A stretch of 64,000 bases of DNA from Pseudomonas sp. Irchel s3b2 (lineage in GTDB: Bacteria; Pseudomonadota; Gammaproteobacteria; Pseudomonadales; Pseudomonadaceae). The stretch spans positions 124,001-188,000 of the forward strand of contig NZ_FYEB01000008.1 in NCBI RefSeq assembly GCF_900187445.1, written 5' to 3'. Position 1 is the first letter of the stretch, and each line of letters opens with the position of its first letter. A program made the translations under genes and the position numbers. The notes beneath the pieces are model-generated. The model did not search any database. It was not told where the DNA came from and saw only the letters and a program-made list of their open reading frames with translations. Shown in pieces: positions 42,159-50,809 of the stretch.

Positions 42159-42875
42159 TTACACCGACGCCAACACCAAATGCATGTAGCGGTTGAGGAT
42201 GCCGAGCATTTCCTCTTCGGCCACAGGCTCGGCATCGTTGAGCAGGCCCTGATATTCCATCCGTCCGATAATCGCCGTCAACACTTTGGCATCCTGTTGT
42301 GGCTCACGGGAACCCAATACTTCGAAAAGCTGACAGGTGCCCTGCAGGAGAATTTGCTGATGGGAGCGCACCAACAACGCCAGGCGCGGGTTAAGCAGCG
42401 CCTCCTGACGGAATGCCTGCTCGGCCATCAAGTGTTCGCGACGATTGAGCAATTGTCGGTGAACATAGTCGGCCATCAGCCGTGCAATATCGTCCGCCAG
42501 TTGCGAGCGCGACTCCTGGCTGCCGTCGCCGCCGATCACCATCTCGCGCAGCAAGCCTTCGTTGTTCACCCACAGCTTGGCCATGTACGCCGCGCTGCGT
42601 TCCACGTATTGGGCGAAGGTATCGGTGAGCAGGTCATCGATATCCTTGAAATAGTATGTAGTGGCCGACAGCGGCACACCCGCTTCAGCGGCCACTGCAC
42701 GGTGTCGCACGGCCCGCACGCCATCGCGCACGACAATGCGCATCGCCGCGTCGAGAATGTCCTGTCGACGCTGTTCGCTGCCCTGTCGGCTGGCCTTGCG
42801 GCCTTGGTACTGAACACTTTCAGCGACCGCAGTGGCGATACCTGCTGCACCCTCTTGAGCCATTGCACGATTCAC
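42159..42875 (-). CDS. TetR-family transcriptional regulator
   Basis: This 238-residue protein has an N-terminal low-complexity tail (about 35 residues) before the TetR HTH (DILDAAMRIVVRDGVRAVRHRAVAAEAGVPLSATTYYFKDIDDLL). The C-terminal ligand domain is helical. It matches the TetR gene found beside lysS in other Pseudomonas, whose target is unknown. The GTG at 42875 follows GAGAGGAAT and is the likely start. An ATG four codons later is possible. Confidence 0.85.
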   Translation of the reverse strand: MNRAMAQEGAAGIATAVAESVQYQGRKASRQGSEQRRQDILDAAMRIVVRDGVRAVRHRAVAAEAGVPLSATTYYFKDIDDLLTDTFAQYVERSAAYMAKLWVNNEGLLREMVIGGDGSQESRSQLADDIARLMADYVHRQLLNRREHLMAEQAFRQEALLNPRLALLVRSHQQILLQGTCQLFEVLGSREPQQDAKVLTAIIGRMEYQGLLNDAEPVAEEEMLGILNRYMHLVLASV

Positions 42876-42912
42876 GACAGGTATTCCTCTCTAAACGTCA
42901 AAAGTAACCAAT

Positions 42913-42928
42913 TGATACGTTTGTACCA
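42913..42928. promoter_or_regulatory. Candidate operator of the TetR gene
   Basis: TGATACGTTTGTACCA is an imperfect inverted repeat (TGATAC / GTACCA) just upstream of the TetR gene and next to the lysS terminator. TetR proteins often bind such sites in their own promoter. Confidence 0.35.
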
Positions 42929-42937
42929 GACAGGCAA

Positions 42938-42968
42938 TAAAAAGCCGCCTGTTATAGGCGGCTTTTTA
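42938..42968 (-). terminator. Terminator of lysS
   Basis: AAAAAGCCGCCT and AGGCGGCTTTTT flank a GTTAT loop ten bases downstream of the lysS stop on the minus strand. Confidence 0.9.
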
Positions 42969-42978
42969 ATTGAAACAC

Positions 42979-44481
42979 TTACGCTTGTGGCCGCATGTGC
43001 GGGAACAGGATGACGTCGCGGATCGACGGTGAGTTGGTCAGCAACATCACCAGACGGTCGATGCCGATCCCTTCACCGGCAGTCGGCGGCATGCCGTACT
43101 CCAGCGCGCGAACGAAGTCGGCGTCGTAGTGCATGGCTTCGTCGTCGCCGGCGTCCTTGTCGGCCACCTGCGCCATGAAGCGCTCAGCCTGGTCTTCCGC
43201 GTCGTTCAACTCGGAGTAGGCGTTGGCGATTTCACGGCCACCGATGAACAGTTCGAAACGATCGGTGACGTTCGGGTTCTCGTCGTTACGACGGGCCAGC
43301 GGCGACACTTCGAACGGGTACTGGGTGATGAAGTGCGGCTGCTCCAGCTTGTGCTCGACCAGCTCTTCGAAAATCATCACCTGCAGCTTGCCCAGACCTT
43401 CAAAGCCGAGCACCTTGGCGCCAGCCTTCTTGGCGATGGTGCGAGCCTTGTCGATGTCGTTCAGGTCGTCAGCGGTCAGCTCGGGGTTGTACTTGAGGAT
43501 CGAGTCGAACACCGACAGACGCACGAACGGCTCGCCGAAGTGGAACACCTTGTCGCCGTAAGGCACGTCGGTGGTACCCAAAACCAGCTGAGCCAGTTCG
43601 CGGAACAGCTCTTCGGTCAGGTCCATGTTGTCTTCGTAGTCGGCGTAAGCCTGGTAGAACTCCAACATGGTGAATTCAGGGTTGTGACGAGTCGAAACGC
43701 CTTCGTTACGGAAGTTGCGGTTGATCTCGAAGACTTTCTCGAAACCGCCGACTACCAAGCGCTTGAGGTACAGCTCAGGCGCGATACGCAGGAACATTTC
43801 CATGTCCAGCGCGTTGTGGTGAGTCTCGAACGGCTTGGCCGCCGCGCCGCCTGGAATGGTTTGCAGCATCGGCGTTTCCACTTCCAGGAAGTCACGCTTC
43901 ATCAGGAAGCTGCGGATGTGCGCAATCACTTGCGAACGCACGCGGAAGGTCTGGCGCACATCTTCGTTGACGATCAGGTCGACGTAACGCTGACGGTAGC
44001 GCTGTTCGGTGTCGGTCAGGCCGTGGTGCTTGTCCGGCAGCGGGCGCAAGGACTTGGTCAGCAGGCGCACGCTGGTCATTTCAACGTACAGGTCGCCCTT
44101 GCCGGAACGGGCCAGGGTGCCTTCGGCGGCGATGATGTCGCCCATGTCCCAGGTCTTCACCGCAGCCAAAGTGTCTTCGGACAGGGTTTTACGGTTGACG
44201 TAAACCTGGATGCGTCCGGTCATGTCCTGGATCACCATGAACGAGCCACGGTTGAGCATGATGCGACCGGCAACCTTGACCGGGATTGCAGCCTCTGCCA
44301 GCTCTTCCTTGGTCTTGTCCGCGTACTGCTTCTGCAAATCTTCGCAGTAATTGTCGCGGCGGAAGTCATTGGGGAAGGCATTGCCCTTGGCGCGCTCGGC
44401 AGCAAGCTTTTCCTTGCGCAGGGCGATCAGGGAGTTTTCTTCCTGTTGCAGGGCTTGCGGGTCGAGTTCTAGGTCGCTCAT
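42979..44481 (-). CDS. lysS: Lysyl-tRNA synthetase (class II)
   Basis: This 500-residue class-II synthetase charges tRNA-Lys. It has an N-terminal OB-fold anticodon-binding domain (VAGRIMLNRGSFMVIQDMTGRIQVY) and the catalytic core with motif 2 FEINRNFRNEGVSTRHNPEFTMLEFYQAY and motif 3 GIGIDRLVMLLTNSPSIRDVILFP. The start MSDLELDPQ at 44481 has an AAAGACATGAG context. prfB follows upstream on the same strand, the conserved prfB-lysS order. Confidence 0.98.
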   Translation of the reverse strand: MSDLELDPQALQQEENSLIALRKEKLAAERAKGNAFPNDFRRDNYCEDLQKQYADKTKEELAEAAIPVKVAGRIMLNRGSFMVIQDMTGRIQVYVNRKTLSEDTLAAVKTWDMGDIIAAEGTLARSGKGDLYVEMTSVRLLTKSLRPLPDKHHGLTDTEQRYRQRYVDLIVNEDVRQTFRVRSQVIAHIRSFLMKRDFLEVETPMLQTIPGGAAAKPFETHHNALDMEMFLRIAPELYLKRLVVGGFEKVFEINRNFRNEGVSTRHNPEFTMLEFYQAYADYEDNMDLTEELFRELAQLVLGTTDVPYGDKVFHFGEPFVRLSVFDSILKYNPELTADDLNDIDKARTIAKKAGAKVLGFEGLGKLQVMIFEELVEHKLEQPHFITQYPFEVSPLARRNDENPNVTDRFELFIGGREIANAYSELNDAEDQAERFMAQVADKDAGDDEAMHYDADFVRALEYGMPPTAGEGIGIDRLVMLLTNSPSIRDVILFPHMRPQA

Positions 44482-44528
44482 GTCTTTAAATATTCCATCA
44501 GGTTCGTTGCCCCCGGCATTCGCCGGGG

Positions 44529-44553
44529 TTCGCGGGCAAGCCTCGCTCCTACA
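44529..44553. repeat. Single REP unit between prfB and lysS
   Basis: TTCGCGGGCAAGCCTCGCTC followed by CTACA is a lone REP half. It is followed by GGATC...GATCCTGTAGGGCGTG, in which a second TGTAGG end persists but the rest of the partner unit is lost. Confidence 0.8.
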
Positions 44554-44581
44554 GGATCGTGGAGATCCTGTAGGGCGTGCC

Positions 44582-45677
44582 TTAGAGCCCTTGTTTCAGG
44601 CTGGCTTCCAGGTATTCGTCGATGTCGCCGTCGAGCACCTTGTCGCAGTCGCTACGTTCGATGTTGGTACGCAGATCCTTGATCCGCGAGGCATCGAGCA
44701 CGTACGAACGGATCTGGTGACCCCAGCCGATATCCGACTTGGTGTCTTCCAGGGCCTGGGAAGCGGCGTTGCGCTTCTGCACTTCCTGCTCATACAAACG
44801 CGCCCGCAACATTTTCATCGCGGTGTCTTTGTTCGCATGCTGGGAACGTTCGTTCTGGCAGCTGACCACGGTGTTGGTCGGTACGTGGGTAATCCGTACG
44901 GCCGAGTCGGTGGTGTTTACGTGCTGACCACCGGCACCGGAGGAGCGGTAGGTGTCGATGCGCAGGTCCGACGGGTTGATGTCGATTTCGATGTTGTCAT
45001 CGATTTCCGGCGACACGAACACAGCCGAGAACGAGGTGTGACGACGGTTGCCGGAGTCGAACGGGCTCTTGCGCACCAGACGGTGCACACCGATTTCGGT
45101 GCGCAGCCAGCCAAAGGCGTATTCGCCCTTGATGTGCACGGTAGCGCCTTTGATACCGGCGACTTCACCGGCCGACAGCTCCATGATGGTCGCGTCGAAA
45201 CCGCGTTTATCCGCCCAGCGCAGGTACATGCGCAGCAGGATGTTGGCCCAGTCCTGAGCCTCGGTACCGCCGGAGCCGGCCTGGATGTCCAGGTAGGCGT
45301 TGTTGGCGTCCATCTCACCGCTGAACATGCGACGGAATTCGAGTTTTTCCAGGGACTCGCGCAGGCGCTCGACTTCGGCGGCGACATCATCGACGGCGGC
45401 CTGGTCTTCTTCTTCGGCGGACATCAGCAGCAAGTCTTTGGCATCGGCCAGGCCGCTGTGCATTTCGTCGAGGGTTTCGACGATCTGAGCCAGCAGTGAC
45501 CGCTCGCGGCCCAGTTCCTGAGCGTACGATGGGTTGTTCCAGACAGACGGATCTTCAAGCTCGCGATTGACTTCAGTCAGACGCTCATGCTTTTGATCGT
45601 AGTCAAAGATACCCCCGAATAGTTTCGGAGCGCTCGGACAGGTCCTTGATACTGTTAAGGATCGGGTTGATTTCCAT
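44582..45677 (-). CDS. prfB: Peptide chain release factor 2 (with programmed frameshift)
   Basis: RF2 ends translation at UGA and UAA. The first 24 codons from ATG 45677 (MEINPILNSIKDLSERSETI then RGYL) end at an in-frame TGA (45605-45603). After a +1 shift the frame continues DYDQKHERLTEVNRE into the long frame, giving 364 residues, matching E. coli RF2 (365). The GGQ loop is in SGAGGQHVNTTDSAVR and the SPF anticodon-like tripeptide in RKSPFDSG, so RF2 rather than RF1. A conceptual start at 45463 would miss the N-terminal domain. prfB is upstream of lysS. Confidence 0.97.
45603..45617 (-). promoter_or_regulatory. prfB +1 recoding site
   Basis: On the minus strand CGGGGG-TAT-CTT-TGA-C holds the three known elements: an internal Shine-Dalgarno-like GGGGG (45612-45616), the slippery CTT (45606-45608) and the TGA stop followed by C. 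When RF2 is scarce, tRNA slips from CTT to TTT and synthesis continues. This is the classical autoregulation of RF2. Confidence 0.95.
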
Positions 45678-45783
45678 GGCGGGCAGCACTCGTTGGCGAA
45701 CTTTTGAAAGCCGGCGAGTATAACGTAATCAGGCTGTCAAGGCAGCCCGTCTGGCGGCTTTAGCGGCGAATGAACCTTATGGT

Positions 45784-46785
45784 TCATTCAATCCCCACCT
45801 GATTGCGCCCATTGTTCTTTGCCAGGTACAGCCCCTTGTCCGCCGCCGAGATCAATTGCCGGCAATCGCTGCCCGGTTGCGGGGTCATGGTCGACAGGCC
45901 GATGCTGATGGTCAGGCTCGAACCTTCGGTCGGGGAAATGTGCGGAATCTTCAACGCAGCCACGGTCAGGCGCAGTTTTTCCGCCACCAACCGTGCACCG
46001 CCCGGCGAGGTGTTGGGCAGGACCAGGACGAATTCCTCACCGCCGTAGCGGGCCGGCAAGTCCGAAGGTCTGGAACTGGCGTCGCGAATTGCCGTAGCGA
46101 CTTTGCGCAGCGCCTCATCGCCTTCGAGGTGGCCAAAGCTGTCGTTGTAGGACTTGAAGTAATCGACGTCGATCATCAGCAACGACAGTTGGGTCTGGTC
46201 CCGCAGCGAACGCCGCCACTCCAGCTCCAGGTATTCGTCGAAATGCCGGCGGTTCGACAGCCCGGTCAGGCCGTCGGAGTTCATCAAGCGTTGCAGCACC
46301 AGGTTGGTATCGAGCAACTGCTGCTGGCTGACCCGCAGCGCGCGATACGCCGCGTCACGCTGCAGCAGGGTCATATAGGAGCGCGAGTGATAGCGGATGC
46401 GCGCCACCAGCTCGATGTTGTCCGGCAGTTTGACCAGGTAATCATTGGCGCCGGCGGCAAACGCCGCGCTCTTGATCAGCGGATCTTCCTTGGTCGACAG
46501 GACAATGATCGGAATGTCCTTGGTCGCCGGATGGTTACGGTATTCGCGCACCAGGCTCAGGCCGTCGAGGCCGGGCATGACCAGATCCTGAAGGATTACC
46601 GTCGGCTTGATGCGGATCGCCTGGGCGATGGCCTGGTGCGGGTCGGCACAGAAATGGAAGTCGATGTTTTCTTCGTTCGACAAACCACGCCGCACTGCCT
46701 CGCCGATCATCGCCTGATCGTCCACCAACAACACCATGGCGGCGTTTTCGTCGGTTTTGAAGTCGTCGAGCTGTAAATCATTCAT
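45784..46785 (-). CDS. wspR: Diguanylate cyclase response regulator WspR
   Basis: This 333-residue protein has an N-terminal receiver domain (phospho-acceptor Asp67 in VILQDLVMP) and a C-terminal GGDEF domain with active-site GGEEF at 248-252. The product-inhibition site RxxD is RPSD at 239-242, five residues before it. It makes c-di-GMP when phosphorylated by WspE and promotes adhesion and exopolysaccharide. It is the last gene of the wsp cluster, 48 bp after wspF. Confidence 0.97.
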   Translation of the reverse strand: MNDLQLDDFKTDENAAMVLLVDDQAMIGEAVRRGLSNEENIDFHFCADPHQAIAQAIRIKPTVILQDLVMPGLDGLSLVREYRNHPATKDIPIIVLSTKEDPLIKSAAFAAGANDYLVKLPDNIELVARIRYHSRSYMTLLQRDAAYRALRVSQQQLLDTNLVLQRLMNSDGLTGLSNRRHFDEYLELEWRRSLRDQTQLSLLMIDVDYFKSYNDSFGHLEGDEALRKVATAIRDASSRPSDLPARYGGEEFVLVLPNTSPGGARLVAEKLRLTVAALKIPHISPTEGSSLTISIGLSTMTPQPGSDCRQLISAADKGLYLAKNNGRNQVGIE

Positions 46786-46833
46786 GTGCGGTCACCTGAG
46801 TACTGCCTTGGCCACGATTGCTGCTAATAATAG

Positions 46834-47844
46834 TCATTTTGAGAAGATCTCCAGCAATCGTGGCGCTATCTTATCCAGTGGGCGAACTTCCACTGCCGCG
46901 TTAATGGCCGCGGCCGCCTTCGGCATGCCATACACCGCACTACTTTGTTGGTCCTGAGCGATGGTCAGGTAGCCCTGCTGGCGCATGAGTTTAAGCCCCT
47001 GCGCGCCATCGCGCCCCATACCGGTCAGCAGAACGCCCACGGCGTCACCGCTCCAGTAACTGGCCACACTCTCGAAAAACACATCGATCGAAGGCCGATA
47101 GATCTCGTTGACCGGTTCGGCGGTGTAGGCCAGCGTGCCGTTTTTCAGCAAGCGAATATGATGGTTGGTCCCGGCCAGCAGGACCGTGCCGCTTCGTGGC
47201 GGTTCACCTTCCTGGGCCAGACGCACATTCAGGCCACTGGCGCTGGCCAGCCATTCGGCCATGCCGGCGGCGAACACCTGATCCACATGCTGGACCAGCA
47301 CGATGGCCGCCGAAAAGTCTCGTGGCAGGCCCTTGAGCAGCACTTCCAGCGCCGCCGGCCCGCCAGCGGATGAACCGATGGCCACCAAATGCTGGCGCGA
47401 GGACGAGTGGCGGTGCGAGCTCGGCGCCGATCGCACCCGATTGCTCTTGTCGCCGATCAGCCAGCCAATGTTCATGATCTTGCGCAGCAGCGGTGCGGCG
47501 GCTTCCTGAGGATTGCCACCCCCGATAGCCGGGGTATCAACCACATCCAGCGCGCCGTAGCCCATGGCTTCGAACACCCGGTGCACGTTCTGCTCGCGGT
47601 CGACAGTGACAATGACTATCGCGCACGGGGTCTCGGCCATGATTCGCCGGGTCGCTTCCACACCGTCCATCAACGGCATGATCAAATCCATCAGGATCAG
47701 ATCCGGGGTGTATTCGGTGCAACGTTGCACCGCCTCGGCCCCATTGCCGGCGACCCAGACCACCTCGTGCGCCGGTTCGAACGCCAAGGCGCGGCGCAAA
47801 GCCTCTACCGCTATGGGCATGTCATTGACGATAGCGATTTTCAT
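46834..47844 (-). CDS. wspF: Chemotaxis-type methylesterase WspF
   Basis: This 336-residue CheB-type protein has a receiver domain (Asp53 in LILMDLIMP) and a methylesterase domain with the catalytic serine in VAIGSSAGGPAAL, histidine in VLVQHVDQ, and aspartate in GVLLTGMGRDGAQGL. WspF removes methyl groups from WspA and so damps the pathway. Its loss gives wrinkly-spreader morphs; here it is intact. Its start overlaps the wspE stop by four bases. Confidence 0.96.
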   Translation of the reverse strand: MKIAIVNDMPIAVEALRRALAFEPAHEVVWVAGNGAEAVQRCTEYTPDLILMDLIMPLMDGVEATRRIMAETPCAIVIVTVDREQNVHRVFEAMGYGALDVVDTPAIGGGNPQEAAAPLLRKIMNIGWLIGDKSNRVRSAPSSHRHSSSRQHLVAIGSSAGGPAALEVLLKGLPRDFSAAIVLVQHVDQVFAAGMAEWLASASGLNVRLAQEGEPPRSGTVLLAGTNHHIRLLKNGTLAYTAEPVNEIYRPSIDVFFESVASYWSGDAVGVLLTGMGRDGAQGLKLMRQQGYLTIAQDQQSSAVYGMPKAAAAINAAVEVRPLDKIAPRLLEIFSK

Positions 47845-50129
47845 GCCCGCGCGCCTCCAATGAGCTCAACCACTGCATCCAGCAAAGCGTCATCATGAAA
47901 ACTCGCTTTGGCTAGATAATAGTCGGCTCCGGCGTCCAGGCCACGGCGGCGGTCTTCTTCGCGATCCTTGTAGGACACCACCATCACCGGCAGGGATTGC
48001 AGGCGATTATCGCGACGCAATAAAGACACCAGCTCGATGCCATCCATGCGCGGCATGTCGATGTCGGTGATCAGCAGATCGAAATCCTCCGAACGCAGGG
48101 CGTTCCAGCCATCCATACCGTCCACCGCCACGGCGACGTCATAGCCGCGATTGAGCAGCAATTTGCGCTGCAACTCACGAACGGTCAGCGAGTCGTCCAC
48201 CACCAGAATCCGTTTACGCGCCGCTTCGACGGCCAGATTGGCGTGTCGGGCAATGCGCTCCAGACGCCCGGTATTGAGCAGTTTGTCCACCGAACGCAGC
48301 ATGTCTTCGACGTCGACGATCAGCACCACCGAGCCGTCATCGAGCAAGGCCCCGGCGGAAATGTCCTGCACCTTGCCCAGGCGCTCGTCCAGCGGCAGCA
48401 CCACCAACGTCCGTTCGCCGATAAACCGCTCGACTGCCACCCCGTAAATGACATCTCGCTCGCGGATGACCACGACTTTCAGGGTCTGCGCGCTGTTCTG
48501 GCTCGCCGGGCGATTTAACAGCTGAGTGGCGGCGACCAGCCCGACATGCCGACCTTCATGCCAGAAGTGCTGCCGGCCTTCGACCTGCACAATATCCTCC
48601 GGCTCCAGGTCGCACATGCGCTCGATGTGCGCCAGCGGGAAGGCATACGCCTCGTCACCGACTTCCACCACCAGACTGCGCACCACCGACAGCGTCAGCG
48701 GCACTTGCAGATGAAAGCGACTTCCCTCACCCGCTGTCTGCTCCAGCACCACGGCGCCGCGCAACTGACGGACCATGTGCTGAACCGCATCCAGCCCGAC
48801 GCCGCGTCCGGAAACTTCGGTAACCGCGTCGCGCAGGCTGAATCCCGGCAGAAACAGGAACGTCAGCAGCTCTTCTTCGCTCAACTGGGCGGCGGTCTCG
48901 GCTGGGGATAACTGCCGCTCGACGATGTTGCGACGGAGCTTTTCCAGGTCGACGCCATTGCCATCATCGCTGAGCTCCAACACCAGCAGACCGGCTTGAT
49001 GGGACGCGCGCAAACGGATCAGGCCTTCCTCCGGTTTACCGGCCAATAGTCGTTGTTCCCGGGTTTCGATGCCGTGATCCACCGCATTACGCAGCAGGTG
49101 CGTCAGCGGCGCTTCGAGTTTTTCCAGTACGTCGCGGTCGACTTGAGTCTTATCGCCCTCGATCTCCAACCGCACCTGTTTGCCAAGGCTGCGACCGAGA
49201 TCGCGGACCATGCGCACTTGCCCGCTCAGCACATCGGCGAATGGGCGCATGCGACAGGCCAGCGCCGTGTCATACAACACCTGCGCCCGCTGGCTGGCGT
49301 GCCAGGCGAATTCATCCAGTTCGGCGTTTTTTTCCACCAGCAATTGCTGGGACTCGGCCAGCAATCGGCGGGCATCGCCTAAGGCTTCCTGAGCTTCGAG
49401 ACTCAAGGCATGGTTCTTAAGATGAACGTTGAGACTTTCCAGCGCCCGCAGGCCGTTGCTCTGCATGCGTTTAAGGCGCTGCATAGTCGCCAGATGCGGC
49501 TTGAGCCGCTGGGTTTCCACCAAGGACTTGCTCGACAGGTCGAGCAGGCTGTTCAAGCGCTCGGCCGTGACGCGCAATACACGTTCGCCACTTTCGGTGG
49601 TGCGTTTAGCCATGGGCGCTGGCTCGGCGGCCGCGGCCGGGGGGGCTTCGGTGGCGGTCGGCATGGGCGGCTCAACCTTGGGCGTCGGCGGTTCCAGCTG
49701 AAGTTCTGCCATCGGCGGCGTCATGGGAGCAGTGGCCGCCATGTGATCAAGCAACCGTCCCATCAAGACGACGTAAGCGTCGATATCCGCAGGCGCTGGA
49801 GCATTGCTCGGCGTCGCAATCCGCATCAGCAGATCGGTGCCTTGCAACAGTGCATCAATGTGTTCGGGCCGCAGGTACAGGCGCCCTTCCTGGGCGCTGA
49901 CCAGGTAATCTTCCATCACATGGGCGACGCTGACCCCGGCATCGACACCGACAATCCGTGCCGCGCCCTTGAGCGAATGGGCCGCGCGCATGCACGACTC
50001 AAGGTAATCGGCCTGTGTTGGATCGCGCTCAAGCGCCAGCAGACCGGCGCTCAGCACCAGGGTCTGGGCCTCGGCTTCGAGGCTGAACAGCTCCAGCAAA
50101 GAGGCGTCACGCATTTGCTCGGGGGTCAT
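47841..50129 (-). CDS. wspE: Hybrid chemotaxis histidine kinase WspE
   Basis: This 762-residue CheA-type hybrid kinase has an Hpt domain with His51 (AAHSLKGAARIVG), a Pro/Ala-rich linker near 140-180, a dimerisation domain, an ATPase domain (N-box LLRNAVDHGIETREQR, LRDAVTEVSGRGVGLDAV), a CheW-like domain, and a C-terminal receiver domain (LLITDIDMPRMDG). It phosphorylates WspR and WspF in response to WspA. It overlaps wspD by four bases. Confidence 0.96.
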   Translation of the reverse strand: MTPEQMRDASLLELFSLEAEAQTLVLSAGLLALERDPTQADYLESCMRAAHSLKGAARIVGVDAGVSVAHVMEDYLVSAQEGRLYLRPEHIDALLQGTDLLMRIATPSNAPAPADIDAYVVLMGRLLDHMAATAPMTPPMAELQLEPPTPKVEPPMPTATEAPPAAAAEPAPMAKRTTESGERVLRVTAERLNSLLDLSSKSLVETQRLKPHLATMQRLKRMQSNGLRALESLNVHLKNHALSLEAQEALGDARRLLAESQQLLVEKNAELDEFAWHASQRAQVLYDTALACRMRPFADVLSGQVRMVRDLGRSLGKQVRLEIEGDKTQVDRDVLEKLEAPLTHLLRNAVDHGIETREQRLLAGKPEEGLIRLRASHQAGLLVLELSDDGNGVDLEKLRRNIVERQLSPAETAAQLSEEELLTFLFLPGFSLRDAVTEVSGRGVGLDAVQHMVRQLRGAVVLEQTAGEGSRFHLQVPLTLSVVRSLVVEVGDEAYAFPLAHIERMCDLEPEDIVQVEGRQHFWHEGRHVGLVAATQLLNRPASQNSAQTLKVVVIRERDVIYGVAVERFIGERTLVVLPLDERLGKVQDISAGALLDDGSVVLIVDVEDMLRSVDKLLNTGRLERIARHANLAVEAARKRILVVDDSLTVRELQRKLLLNRGYDVAVAVDGMDGWNALRSEDFDLLITDIDMPRMDGIELVSLLRRDNRLQSLPVMVVSYKDREEDRRRGLDAGADYYLAKASFHDDALLDAVVELIGGARA

Positions 50130-50809
50130 GTGAGGCTCCGGGTCACGGCGGACAGCAGCTGTTCTTCATCCAGCCAACGCAGGCTGCGACCTCTGAATTG
50201 CAAGACGCCACGGGTGTATTTGGCGCTGGCCTGGGTGCCGGACCGGGACGCCGCATCGAGAATGCGCTCGTCGATGGCGTGAATCCCGTCCACCTCGTCC
50301 ACCGGCACCACCACCGGCCCGCCATGGGCAGCGATGATCAGCATCCGCGGCATCACCCGCGCGCCGGACGCTACGCCACTGGTGCCGTCGAGCCCCAGCA
50401 GCTCCACCAGCGACAGGCACGCCACCAAGGCACCGCGCACATTCGCCACGCCGAGCAACGCCCGGGAGCGCTGATGCGGCAAGGAGTGAATCGCCTGCAG
50501 CGGCGCCACTTCGACCAGGCTGCGAGTGGCCAGGCCCAGCCATTCTTCGCCGAGGCGAAACATCAGCAGCGAGCGGGTTTTCACATCGCTCCCGGCCACT
50601 GTGGAAACTTGCTCGCGGTCGTCCTGCTGCAACGCATAGCGGTCGAGCAAGCGTGTGGCGGCAGCCGAATACACCGCACAGTTGCGGCAATGAATGTGCT
50701 CGATCAGCAATGGGCAGGACTTGTCGCCGTGGATACCGATGCGGTTCCAGCAGTCATCGATGGCCCGGGCATCTTCATGGGTGACGCTCAAGGTGTCGGC
50801 GGCGTTCAT
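50126..50809 (-). CDS. wspD: CheW-like coupling protein WspD
   Basis: This 227-residue coupling protein links WspA to WspE. Its CheW core starts near LLMFRLGEEWLGLATRSLVEV. The N-terminal 50 residues are unusual for CheW: Cys20, Cys32, His38, His40, Cys41 and Cys44 occur in CWNRIGIHGDKSCPLL and HIHCRNCAVY, suggesting metal or redox sensing. WspB is the second CheW of the cluster but lacks this segment. It overlaps wspC by four bases. Confidence 0.94.
   Translation of the reverse strand: MNAADTLSVTHEDARAIDDCWNRIGIHGDKSCPLLIEHIHCRNCAVYSAAATRLLDRYALQQDDREQVSTVAGSDVKTRSLLMFRLGEEWLGLATRSLVEVAPLQAIHSLPHQRSRALLGVANVRGALVACLSLVELLGLDGTSGVASGARVMPRMLIIAAHGGPVVVPVDEVDGIHAIDERILDAASRSGTQASAKYTRGVLQFRGRSLRWLDEEQLLSAVTRSLT

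Noticed and set aside
43129..44472. 447-codon plus-strand frame opposite lysS
   Set aside because: Antisense to an intact lysyl-tRNA synthetase and without a ribosome-binding site.
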